NCBI GenBank assembly: GCA_030148305.1 | Contig: JASBTS010000228.1 | Location: forward strand, 1 to 39,952 | DNA: 39,952 bases | Reading direction: 5' to 3' | Source: Allomuricauda sp. | GTDB taxonomy: Bacteria > Bacteroidota > Bacteroidia > Flavobacteriales > Flavobacteriaceae | Shown: positions 8,116-16,554 of the stretch, one piece after another | Layout of the letters: each line of letters begins with the position of its first letter | Numbering within the stretch: the first letter of the stretch is position 1 | Notes under the pieces: model-generated | What the model saw: only the letters and a program-made list of their open reading frames with translations | What the model was told of the DNA's origin: nothing | The model's database searches: none | Made by a program: the position numbers and the translations under genes

Positions 8116-10029
8116 CTAAGTATTGTGCTTTTTGTTTAATGGAATGTTTATGGTTACCAATGTTCCCATGCCTTCTCGGCTGTTGATGTCGAAAGTGCCC
8201 CCAATAAATTCTGTCCTGAACGCGATGCTTTTCAATCCCATACCTTTATCCGCTTTTAGGCTATTGGGGTCAAAACCGACGCCATCGTCCTCAATGGTAA
8301 GGTCAAACCAGTCATCGCTATAGGTAATCTGCACCAATACTTCCTTTGCATCGGCATACTTTACAATGTTGTTCAAAGATTCTTGTACAATCCTGAAAAT
8401 CATGATATTGGTATTGTCATCAAATACCTTCTCCGTGCCATGTACCTGAAATTCGGCATGGAAAGGATGAATGGCATCCATTTTTTTCACCAAGTCCTCA
8501 ATGGCTTTTCTCAATCCCAGTTTCTTTAGGGACTGCGGCATCATTTCGTGGGCGATCTTTCGGACTTCGGTGCAGGCCTCATCGATCATTTGACTGGCGG
8601 AAACATATATTTTTTTGGAATTGTTGTCATCAAAATTGATCTGCAAACTTCCGATGTTCACTTTTAAACTCGATAACAGATTCCCCAATCCATCATGTAG
8701 GTCCCTAGCAATTCGGGTGCGTTCCTTTTCTTGCCCTTCCAACATGGAGCGCATGGAAACGATCTGCTGCTCCCGCTGTGCCTCGTGCAGCTCCAGCTTG
8801 GCGGTATTCATCCTGTTTTTATAATATAAAAAACCGACTAATGTAATCAACAAGAGTCCTCCCAAAGAGAATAGCAACATGTTCACGTGATCTTGTTTTT
8901 TTTGGTTCAATACTTCTTCTTCCAGCAATTGGATCTTTAATTGATCCTTTTCAAATTTTATCTTCATGTCGGCCAGGGCCTCAATACTGCTTTCACTCAG
9001 TTTATATTCTTCCTCCATTTGCTTTTGCTTTAGGAGAAGGTCATAGGCGGCCTTATAATTCTTGTTCATTAAAAATTGTTCCCGCCTCACATCCATGATG
9101 TAATTCTTTAGTCCGATCCTGTCATCAAGCCCAGGAGTTTGCTCTGCTTTTTGGATTATATCATTTGAACTTAAGAAGCCATATTCTTTGATCAAATCCG
9201 AAATAGCAGCGGTGTCTATTTTTTTTTGCGCCGCTTCATACATCATGGAAACAATACTCATCATGGATTCCACAACACCAACATCCTCTGCATCTTTTCG
9301 GTGTTCATATCCTTTTAAGTAGTTGGTTGCTGCCGATTCCAGGTTACCGTTCATCTTATGGCATTCTCCCAAACCTTGATAGAGCCTCGCAATCTCTACA
9401 TGGGCAACAGGAATTTCCGTCAACCTATATTCCAAAGCTTCCTGATATTTCTTTAATCCTTCTTCGGCATTCCCAGAAGTGTATTCCGCAACGGCCCAAT
9501 TGTTCAATATGCCTGCTTTCCGTTCCTCGTTGGGTATCTGGGCGAAGTAATCATACGCTTTTTTGAAGGCCATCTTTGAATCTTCCAAAGAGCCATAGGT
9601 TAATAGGATTACCCCCCGCGTATCATAAACATTCCCTAATCCGTACAAGTCCTTGATTTGGAAAAAATAGACTGAAGCACTATCCAAATAAGCCGTCTTT
9701 TTCTCCATTTCGTCAAAACCTGTGCACCAGCCCAACCGGTGAAACGACTTTCCAATAAGTCTAGGGCTACCCAATTTTTTGGCCAAGGCCAAACCAGATT
9801 TTGACTGCTGCACCGCCTCTTCACCATCATACAACAGATATGCGATTCTTAAATGAGTTTCACATTTAAGGGAGTCATCCGGCATGTTAATGACCACTGC
9901 CCGCAGACTATCCAATTCCTGCGATTGTCCAAGGACCATCTCGCTGCCCAGTAGCACGAAAAGAATCAATAATCGTGTACTTCGGATGGCAATCTTGTAT
10001 TTGGATGGAATAATATCCTCCACAGACAT
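8116..10029 (-). CDS. TPR-containing sensor histidine kinase (HisKA_3 family)
   Basis: 637 aa. An N-terminal hydrophobic segment ending 'EMVLGQ' (about 19-35) is a signal peptide, so the TPR-like helical repeats (about 55-340) are periplasmic. A coiled coil (about 340-380), one membrane helix (382-403, 'MLLFSLGGLLLITLVGFLYY') and a cytoplasmic kinase follow. The phospho-acceptor is H445 in 'ARDLHDGLGNLLSSLK', the HisKA_3 signature paired with NarL-type regulators; the ATPase has 'IVQESLNNIVKYADAKEV', 'EDDGVGFD' and 'GMGLKSIAFR'. It is the probable partner of the regulator 20 bases downstream. The start is ATG at 10029, facing the ferredoxin-cyclase gene across a divergent gap. The signal sensed is unknown. 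Confidence 0.92.
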   Translation of the reverse strand: MSVEDIIPSKYKIAIRSTRLLILFVLLGSEMVLGQSQELDSLRAVVINMPDDSLKCETHLRIAYLLYDGEEAVQQSKSGLALAKKLGSPRLIGKSFHRLGWCTGFDEMEKKTAYLDSASVYFFQIKDLYGLGNVYDTRGVILLTYGSLEDSKMAFKKAYDYFAQIPNEERKAGILNNWAVAEYTSGNAEEGLKKYQEALEYRLTEIPVAHVEIARLYQGLGECHKMNGNLESAATNYLKGYEHRKDAEDVGVVESMMSIVSMMYEAAQKKIDTAAISDLIKEYGFLSSNDIIQKAEQTPGLDDRIGLKNYIMDVRREQFLMNKNYKAAYDLLLKQKQMEEEYKLSESSIEALADMKIKFEKDQLKIQLLEEEVLNQKKQDHVNMLLFSLGGLLLITLVGFLYYKNRMNTAKLELHEAQREQQIVSMRSMLEGQEKERTRIARDLHDGLGNLLSSLKVNIGSLQINFDDNNSKKIYVSASQMIDEACTEVRKIAHEMMPQSLKKLGLRKAIEDLVKKMDAIHPFHAEFQVHGTEKVFDDNTNIMIFRIVQESLNNIVKYADAKEVLVQITYSDDWFDLTIEDDGVGFDPNSLKADKGMGLKSIAFRTEFIGGTFDINSREGMGTLVTINIPLNKKHNT

Positions 10030-10212
10030 AGTTGGTTTTTATGGTTTACAGCAAGTATGTTTTGCCAAGGATAAAGTTATCGAATTAAAAAAGTCGCACA
10101 ACACATAAAACCATGATTATCAATATCACACAATTGTGTGATGCTGGATACAACAATAGGATGATTTTTAAAAATCATAGAATAGGGTGTAAAATAGCCG
10201 AAAGTGTGGTTC

Positions 10213-10220
10213 TAACTTTG
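10213..10220 (+). promoter_or_regulatory. Bacteroidota -7 box (TAACTTTG) for the cyclase operon
   Basis: TAACTTTG matches the Bacteroidota sigma-ABfr -7 consensus TAnnTTTG exactly. A transcript starting about 7 bases downstream would leave ATG 10230 almost leaderless and give ATG 10266 a leader of roughly 40 bases, so it also argues against translation from ATG 10113. No clear -33 TTG is seen at the right distance. Confidence 0.4.
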
Positions 10221-10265
10221 GCACTATCGATGAGCAGAAAAAATAACCTCTTTAATTCCAAAGCA

Positions 10266-11606
10266 ATGACCAATAAGATTACGTATGCCGCAATTAATAG
10301 ACAGGTTGAATCTAATTCCACCACCGATTCGTTGTTGGATATATCGATCAAGAACAAAATACCACATTTGCACGAATGTGGGGGTAACGGGGTGTGTACT
10401 ACTTGTAGGGTAAGGGTGCTGGAAGGCATTCAAAACCTAACCCCTAAGACCCAATACGAAAATGCGAGCTGTAATGCCAGACAATGGGATCCCTCCATTC
10501 GCTTGGCCTGCCAGGCTCGTCCGAAGGGAGATGTGACCATTCAGAGGTTGATCTGGTCCAGCGGCGAGGTCAATACGCTACAAAAAGAATTGGTCCCAAC
10601 AGGATTAGCGGAGGAAAGACCGATTGCTATATTATTCTGCGACCTTAGGAATTTTACCAACCTATCTTCCAACAACTTGAATTTTGACATCGCCTATATG
10701 TTGAACAAGTTCTATACCGCATTGGGTGAACCCATTTTAATGAACAACGGCATCATCTATCAATATGTAGGGGATGAAATTATAGGAGTTTTTGGCACCA
10801 CTGGTGGAACCGCCCAAAAAAATTGTGAGGATGCCATCCGAGCCGCTTTGGGCATGCAATACGCTTTGGAGTTTTTGAACCGTTCCGATTTAAAAGATAT
10901 TGGTGTGAAATTGAAATCGGGGATCGGCATCAATTTCGGGAATGCATTCATTGGTCATTTGGGTCATCCTACCCATAAGCAGTTTTCGGTAATCGGGGAT
11001 CCGGTAAATGTGGCCAGTAGGATACAAAATGAGACTAAGGTTACTAATACCGACATCCTAATTTCCGATACCGTATTTGAGAATATTAACAAGGAAACTG
11101 TTGTAGTCGGAAAAAATTTCCTCAACAAATTGGCGGGGAAAGACGATCCCTTAAGCTTGTATGAATTGATCGGGTTCAATGACATGGACCTTCAGTTGGA
11201 ACTCCAGTCTTCCATGAACATTATGCTGGCCGATGAGGAGGGATTTGCAAAAGTCTTTTATGATAAAGTTTTTGCCCTGGCTCCTTTTGTGAGGCAGTTG
11301 TTCAAGAGCAATATGGCCGATCAAGGCAGGTTGCTCACCCATATGTTGGGCGGAATTGTTTATTCCCTTTCCCGACCCGAGCACCTTAAAAAAGGGTTGA
11401 TGAAATTAGGTCAAAGCCATGTTCAATATGGGGTGAAAGAAGAGTATTATCCAGTGGTAAAGCAAGCCATGATGGAAACCATTGAAGAGGTAATGGGTGA
11501 AAATGGTACCTCCCAATGCCTTAAAGCATGGAACGCCGCCCTTGATTTTGTGATAGATACCATGAAATCCAGTGCAAGGCCCAATGTTGAACATGTTTAT
11601 GCTTAA
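10266..11606 (+). CDS. [2Fe-2S] ferredoxin - class III nucleotide cyclase - globin fusion
   Basis: The listed ORF starts at 10113, but the first 51 residues are not ferredoxin-like, so ATG 10266 (446 aa, 'MTNKITYAAIN') is preferred; ATG 10230 is possible. ORF numbering is used below. Ferredoxin domain: C89, C95 and C98 in 'CGGNGVCTTC' plus C133 in 'LACQARP', the Cx5Cx2C...C pattern of adrenodoxin-type clusters. Class III cyclase: metal Asp in 'FCDLRNFTNL' (D177), 'YVGDEIIGVFG' (D221) and the catalytic Asn/Arg in 'DPVNVASR' (N299, R303). Gln218 occupies the place of the usual adenine-selecting Lys, so the base is uncertain. The C-terminal ~120 residues look like a flavohaemoglobin-type globin with proximal-His candidate H436 in 'GQSHVQYGVKEEYYPVV'. 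A PycTM-like gene follows 15 bases later. Likely a redox- or gas-controlled cyclic nucleotide source. Confidence 0.87.
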   Translation: MTNKITYAAINRQVESNSTTDSLLDISIKNKIPHLHECGGNGVCTTCRVRVLEGIQNLTPKTQYENASCNARQWDPSIRLACQARPKGDVTIQRLIWSSGEVNTLQKELVPTGLAEERPIAILFCDLRNFTNLSSNNLNFDIAYMLNKFYTALGEPILMNNGIIYQYVGDEIIGVFGTTGGTAQKNCEDAIRAALGMQYALEFLNRSDLKDIGVKLKSGIGINFGNAFIGHLGHPTHKQFSVIGDPVNVASRIQNETKVTNTDILISDTVFENINKETVVVGKNFLNKLAGKDDPLSLYELIGFNDMDLQLELQSSMNIMLADEEGFAKVFYDKVFALAPFVRQLFKSNMADQGRLLTHMLGGIVYSLSRPEHLKKGLMKLGQSHVQYGVKEEYYPVVKQAMMETIEEVMGENGTSQCLKAWNAALDFVIDTMKSSARPNVEHVYA

Positions 11607-11621
11607 TGAATTTCATAGCTG

Positions 11622-12209
11622 ATGTATAAAAACCACAAAAAAAGAGTGCCCAACTTTCAAAATGAACTCCTTAAAAGCATTGAGACAAGGGGTCATGCGG
11701 AAGAGCTTGTGGACCACTATTGGGGTAGCATCAACTATGTGCTGGGATTAATCAGAGCCTCCGAAATAAAGGCAGGTTTGTTACTTTCCTTCTACGGGAT
11801 CCTTATCAATTTTATCTTTCAAAAAATAGATTTGATCATTTCTGAAGGACCACAACAATTCATGCTCTACATTCTTTTAGGTTTTTGGTTCCTATCCACG
11901 GTGGTGTCCATCTATTACAGTATCCGGTGCTTTATGCCCTCTATTGAAGGCAAGTTTGAGAAGAATGTCTTCTTTTACGCAGATGTCATCACCAAATTTG
12001 GAACGATCAATGACTTTTCAAAAACCTTTTACAAATTAAGTTTGAAGGAGGAGGAATTGTTTGACCAGTTGGGACAACAGATTTTTATCATCTCAAAAAT
12101 CGCAGACCAAAAATTTCGATGCGTCAATAAATCGTTACGTTTTTTGGCCATAGGTCTTCTCTTGTTTTTGCTAGTGGTGATCGTGTATACCATTCATGTA
12201 ATTTTATGA
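11622..12209 (+). CDS. PycTM-like (Pycsar effector family) membrane protein
   Basis: 195 aa with three hydrophobic helices (about 49-67, 81-101, 172-193). The first is preceded by 'LIRASEIKAGLLLSFYGILI', which fits the 'aD.KA..ll..n.l' signature of PycTM/DUF5706 proteins. The central stretch 'NVFFYADVITKF...FYKL...LGQQIFIISKIADQKFRCVNKSL' then the last helix follows the same family layout. In Pycsar anti-phage defence such proteins disrupt the membrane when cCMP or cUMP binds; cyclic nucleotide binding here is inferred from family and neighbour only. The ATG lies 15 bases after the stop of the cyclase fusion, on the same strand, so they form a cyclase-effector pair. No other partner gene is evident. 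Confidence 0.75.
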   Translation: MYKNHKKRVPNFQNELLKSIETRGHAEELVDHYWGSINYVLGLIRASEIKAGLLLSFYGILINFIFQKIDLIISEGPQQFMLYILLGFWFLSTVVSIYYSIRCFMPSIEGKFEKNVFFYADVITKFGTINDFSKTFYKLSLKEEELFDQLGQQIFIISKIADQKFRCVNKSLRFLAIGLLLFLLVVIVYTIHVIL

Positions 12210-12404
12210 TCATTCGGGAGCGATCGATTGCACCATATCCCGGATATTGGATTTGGAGTCTAAAATGCATCGTTCATGGTTGTTAAATTCTTCGGGTTTT
12301 GAAGAAGACAATACAATAACTTCCTACTTTTATTGGTTGTATTCCAAATAGATTACAACACATTTAATTTGTTGTTCATACAAAAAGTAGAACGGACCTA
12401 CCAT

Positions 12405-13487
12405 ATGGAAGTGAAGCAGCTAAATCCAACGAACCTGCAATTGGACCCTTTTTTTGACCTATCCAAGGATTGCCTCTGTATAGCCGATTACGAAGGCTAT
12501 TTTGTTAAAATCAACCCAGCTTTTATAGCATTATTGGGCTATTCCGAAGAGGAACTAAAGTCGAGGTTGATCTCTGATTTTATTTACCATGAAGACAGAC
12601 AGCTTACCGCATCCCACAGGCAGCGATTGAAGGATAATGTTCCATTGATCAATTTTGAAAACAGATACGTGTGCAAATCCGGGGATTTGGTTTGGTTGCA
12701 TTGGACATCTACCCCAATGGAGAATGAACGGTTGATTTACGCCATTGCTAAGGATATCACCCATAAAAAGAAACTTGAGGCCGACCGAATATCGCACTTG
12801 GGTGAACTTTCCGAGGCAAATGACAAGCTTAAGCAACTCAACTATACTACTTCGCATGATCTAAGATCACCGTTGAACAACTTGTTGTCCCTCATGGATT
12901 TAATCGATTTGACGAAAATAGATGATGAGGAAACCTTGGAACTGATCCGTTACATTAGGCTTTCCGCTGAGGGGTTGAACACATCCTTGAATTCATTTGT
13001 AGATACCTTCAAGGAAAATGATATTTCAAGAAAAAACTTGGAAGAAGTCGATTTTAAGGCCTCGCTTCAAAAAGTCCGGAATTCGATTGGCACTTTGATT
13101 CAAAATGCGGAAGCCAAATTCCATCTGGATTTTTCAGGTTTGGAAAGTGTGCGCTTCAATAAAGCCTATATGGAAAGCATTTTCCTGAATTTCATCACCA
13201 ATTCCATTAAATATGCACGGCCAAATGTTGCCCCGTCCATTTCAATCGTTACGGAACAAAGAGACGGGGTACAGACATTGACCTATTCCGATAACGGGCT
13301 TGGCATTGATTTGGAGAAAGTGGGACACCTTATTTTCAACTTGAACCAAAAATTCCATGACAATGAAGACAGTAAAGGGGTTGGCCTTTATTTGATATAT
13401 AATTACATCACTGGCCTTGGGGGTACCATTGAAGTGGATAGCAAGGTCAATGAAGGAACTACTTTTACCATTCAGTTCAAAGCATAA
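12405..13487 (+). CDS. Soluble PAS-domain sensor histidine kinase
   Basis: The ORF is open from a TTG at 12333, but ATG 12405 (360 aa) immediately precedes recognisable sequence and is the better start. A PAS domain occupies about 12-122 ('DCLCIADYEGYFVKINPAFIALLGYSEEEL', ending in the PAC-type 'AIAKDITHKKKLE'). HisKA: H151 in 'TTSHDLRSPLNNLLSL'. ATPase: 'FLNFITNSIKYARP' (N box), 'YSDNGLGIDL' (G1) and 'SKGVGLYLIYNYI' (G2). There is no membrane segment, so it senses a cytoplasmic signal. No response regulator is adjacent, so it is an orphan kinase. It starts 195 bases after the PycTM-like gene; whether it belongs to that module is open. Confidence 0.9.
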   Translation: MEVKQLNPTNLQLDPFFDLSKDCLCIADYEGYFVKINPAFIALLGYSEEELKSRLISDFIYHEDRQLTASHRQRLKDNVPLINFENRYVCKSGDLVWLHWTSTPMENERLIYAIAKDITHKKKLEADRISHLGELSEANDKLKQLNYTTSHDLRSPLNNLLSLMDLIDLTKIDDEETLELIRYIRLSAEGLNTSLNSFVDTFKENDISRKNLEEVDFKASLQKVRNSIGTLIQNAEAKFHLDFSGLESVRFNKAYMESIFLNFITNSIKYARPNVAPSISIVTEQRDGVQTLTYSDNGLGIDLEKVGHLIFNLNQKFHDNEDSKGVGLYLIYNYITGLGGTIEVDSKVNEGTTFTIQFKA

Positions 13488-13638
13488 AGGTTTCATATGC
13501 TTGAGCTTTGGCGCCCGCCGAAATAATCCGATGTAAGGTGTTTCAGCGTAAAAACATCAGATTATCATCTAAATTATCGGTTTATAAATACCTTTATATA
13601 GGTTGAAATCATTCCCATTGTATAAAGAATCTTTTAGG

Positions 13639-16554
13639 ATGAAATTGAAATTTGCTTTTCGGGTACCACTTCTTCTCTTCTCATTGGCCGTACTTCAGGT
13701 TGCGGCACAAAAAAAAGAGACTGCACAGATATCAACTTTAATACAAAATCTAAAAAAGGACATCCGCGGCCCATACAAGGACATTCGATGGTTCTGTACC
13801 GATGGAAGTATTCGTGCCCCAAAAGATCCCTGTCCAGATGAAATTGGACCAGGTGTGCAGCATGCCCGTTATAAGGATGAGGTAGAAGCCTTGGGCAAGG
13901 CCAATCACATCTATTTGGGCCAGATTTTGGCATACACCGATCAAGAACCTTTTTGGGATGCGGCCAATGACCATTCCCGATTGAAGCAATATCAACTTGA
14001 TAAATATTTAAGAAGTGTAGACAACGGTTGGATCAATCAAAAGGGACAATACTATCGTGGTGCCATCCAGTCCGAAGATGAGGAAGCATGGGGCATCGAA
14101 TTCTACAAATGGGTTTTGGCGAATGATGAGTTCCTAAAGAATGAATTTTTCTTGGTTCGCCAGTCATTGAAGGATATTCCACATAATGGGGACGACAATG
14201 TGGCCCAGAAAATGCGGAGTGAATCCAAGGTCATTTCCGACCTGTATGAACCCTTCATGGATCTTAGAACGAAAATCCACAGTCAACCTGAAGATAGTGA
14301 TATCCAAAAAGTGCTTCAATTCAAGCAAAAACATAGCACCAAGTTAACAACGGATCTGTCCAAAAAATTGGACGAACTGGTGGCCACCATGAGGGAATTC
14401 CACAAACCAGTGGATATTACCTCTTTGCCCAAAAGGGCCTCGCTCACAAAAGGTACTCCTTTGGGAAAGGCCATCGAAAGCTTTGCTTCCAACAAGGAGT
14501 TAATGGGTAATCCCAAACTGTTGATGGAACAGGCTTCACAGCTATTGTTCGATATCAGGAACGGACTTTTGGAGGAAAAGCGACCCATGGCCAGATTGCA
14601 ATTGCTCGATATTTCCTTAAAATTGGAAGAGATTGTTTTCAAAAGCTCACCCGATTACCAGCCTGAAAACTTAAAGGAACTGCTGCATAAAATCTGCTAT
14701 TTAGGAATGGCCGTTACAGGTTCAGGGTACTTGGAGCAATGGGAGTGGGGACAATTGGCTAGCAACCTTACCAATTACGAAGCAGACGAACGCTCCCTGG
14801 GCGAATTGACCGAAGTGTTGAACCGAGCCCGTTCCGCAGTGGAATGGAGTGCGGCCATGGTAAAGGCCAATTATGATGCGATCGTGAAGGAATATGTTGC
14901 TTTTGAGCCGCTTACCGCGGGTTTTGTGGACGACAAGATCAGAGGTTCTGTTGCTTTACATTTGGGCCAAAGTGTCGGGGAATTGGGCAATCTCATTTCT
15001 GCTGAATCCCAATTGGCCAATAAAGTGATGGATATCCAAAACCAGAGTACTATACGCGGTCTGAATCCTGGCTATGCCTTTGGGGAATTGGTCGTAGTAG
15101 GTGGCAGTTCGGATGATATTGAGGTGTCTTCGGACAAGATCTACGTGTTCCAACGGCCCCCATCCGATTTAAAGCCCGTTGCAGGTATTGCCACGGTTGC
15201 CGAAGGCAATATGGTTTCCCACGTGCAATTGTTGGCCCGTAATCTCGGAATCCCGAATGCGGCATTGTCGGACCAAAACCTTCAAGACCTTAAAAAGTAT
15301 GATGGCTCAAGGGTGTTTTATGCCGTTTCCAATAAAGGGAATGTGATTTTGAAATCCGAAAGCCAAATGACCAAGGACGAATTGGCCCTTTTTGAAAAAA
15401 AGGAACGCAAAGAGGAACGCATCGAGGTACCCATTCAACAGATTCGTTTGGATGAAAACAAGGTGCTGAACATGCGGGATGTGGATGCCGATGATTCCGG
15501 AAAATTGTGTGGACCCAAAGCTGCCAACCTAGGCCAGCTTAAAAAAATGTTTCCCGAAAAAGTAGTGGAAGGTTTGGTGATTCCCTTCGGGATTTTCAGA
15601 ACACACATGGACCAAAAAATGCCCGATCAGGAAGGATCTTATTGGAATTTCCTCACCAAAATGTTCGAAGAGGCCAATCGCATGTTGGCATCCGGTATTT
15701 CCGATAAGGAAGTAGAAAATTATCAATTGCGCCAACTGGAAATTTTGAGGGATGCCATTAAAAAAATGCAGCTTAGGGATGATTTTATCAATCAATTGGA
15801 AACAGGTTTTAAAGACGTTTTGGGTTCTGAATTGGGTTCCGTTCCCGTGTTTCTGCGTAGCGACACCAATATGGAAGATTTAAAGGATTTTACCGGGGCC
15901 GGACTCAACCTGACCATTTTCAATTCGGTGGAAAGGGAAAAGATACTGGAAGGAATCAAGGATGTTTGGGCCTCTCCCTACACCGAACGCAGTTTCAAAT
16001 GGCGTCAAAAATACCTATTGAATCCCGAAAACGTGTTCCCGTCCATTTTGGTCATCCCTAGTGTGGATGTGGATTATTCTGGAGTGTTGATCACCAAGGG
16101 CATCAGTATGGGCACGGATAAGGACCTGACTGTGGCATTTAGCAGAGGTGCAGGCGGTGCTGTGGACGGACAAGCTGCTGAACAGTATCTCATCAAAGAT
16201 GAGGGCGGTTATGTTTTGTTGGCGCCCGCACGGGAACGTTTTTATAACGGACTGCCCAAAACCGGTGGCACCGAAAAGAAGAAAGCCACCTTTCAAGAGC
16301 GTGTGCTGAACGAACGCAATATCGATGAGATTAGAGGATTGGCCCATCAGATTCGGGAGCGCGTTCCGAAAGAAACGCATTCGGACTACCAAGGGGCCTA
16401 TGATGTAGAACTGGGTTTTAAGGACAACAAGCTTTGGCTGTTCCAGATCAGGCCTTTTGTGGAGAATAAAAAAGCGTTGGGTTCCACCTATCTGGAGTCC
16501 ATCACGCCAAAAATCGACCTGACCAAACGAATTTCACTTTCCAAAAAAATCTAG
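13639..16554 (+). CDS. Secreted dikinase-like protein (phosphohistidine domain plus PEP/pyruvate-binding ATP-grasp)
   Basis: The ORF runs from a TTG at 13603, but ATG 13639 (971 aa) starts a classic signal peptide 'MKLKFAFRVPLLLFSLAVLQVAAQ'. About 450 helical residues of unknown function come next. Then 'GNMVSHVQLLARNLGIPNA' (His about 528) resembles the phosphohistidine swivelling domain, particularly the 'SHV..RARN' of glucan water dikinase. 'GPKAANLGQL' (about 625) and 'VFLRSDTNMEDLKDFTGAGL' (Arg about 740) mark a PEP-synthase/PPDK-type nucleotide-binding domain, ending with 'LWLFQIRPF'. The order His domain then nucleotide domain is that of glucan water dikinase, not PPDK. An ATP-dependent dikinase fold behind an export signal is unusual. 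It abuts a serine hydrolase gene with no gap. Confidence 0.85.
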   Translation: MKLKFAFRVPLLLFSLAVLQVAAQKKETAQISTLIQNLKKDIRGPYKDIRWFCTDGSIRAPKDPCPDEIGPGVQHARYKDEVEALGKANHIYLGQILAYTDQEPFWDAANDHSRLKQYQLDKYLRSVDNGWINQKGQYYRGAIQSEDEEAWGIEFYKWVLANDEFLKNEFFLVRQSLKDIPHNGDDNVAQKMRSESKVISDLYEPFMDLRTKIHSQPEDSDIQKVLQFKQKHSTKLTTDLSKKLDELVATMREFHKPVDITSLPKRASLTKGTPLGKAIESFASNKELMGNPKLLMEQASQLLFDIRNGLLEEKRPMARLQLLDISLKLEEIVFKSSPDYQPENLKELLHKICYLGMAVTGSGYLEQWEWGQLASNLTNYEADERSLGELTEVLNRARSAVEWSAAMVKANYDAIVKEYVAFEPLTAGFVDDKIRGSVALHLGQSVGELGNLISAESQLANKVMDIQNQSTIRGLNPGYAFGELVVVGGSSDDIEVSSDKIYVFQRPPSDLKPVAGIATVAEGNMVSHVQLLARNLGIPNAALSDQNLQDLKKYDGSRVFYAVSNKGNVILKSESQMTKDELALFEKKERKEERIEVPIQQIRLDENKVLNMRDVDADDSGKLCGPKAANLGQLKKMFPEKVVEGLVIPFGIFRTHMDQKMPDQEGSYWNFLTKMFEEANRMLASGISDKEVENYQLRQLEILRDAIKKMQLRDDFINQLETGFKDVLGSELGSVPVFLRSDTNMEDLKDFTGAGLNLTIFNSVEREKILEGIKDVWASPYTERSFKWRQKYLLNPENVFPSILVIPSVDVDYSGVLITKGISMGTDKDLTVAFSRGAGGAVDGQAAEQYLIKDEGGYVLLAPARERFYNGLPKTGGTEKKKATFQERVLNERNIDEIRGLAHQIRERVPKETHSDYQGAYDVELGFKDNKLWLFQIRPFVENKKALGSTYLESITPKIDLTKRISLSKKI

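Noticed and set aside
10113-10265. N-terminal extension of the cyclase ORF from ATG 10113
   Set aside because: The extra 51 residues do not resemble a ferredoxin or signal peptide, and an exact -7 box (10213-10220) lies inside them, so ATG 10266 (or 10230) is the likelier start.
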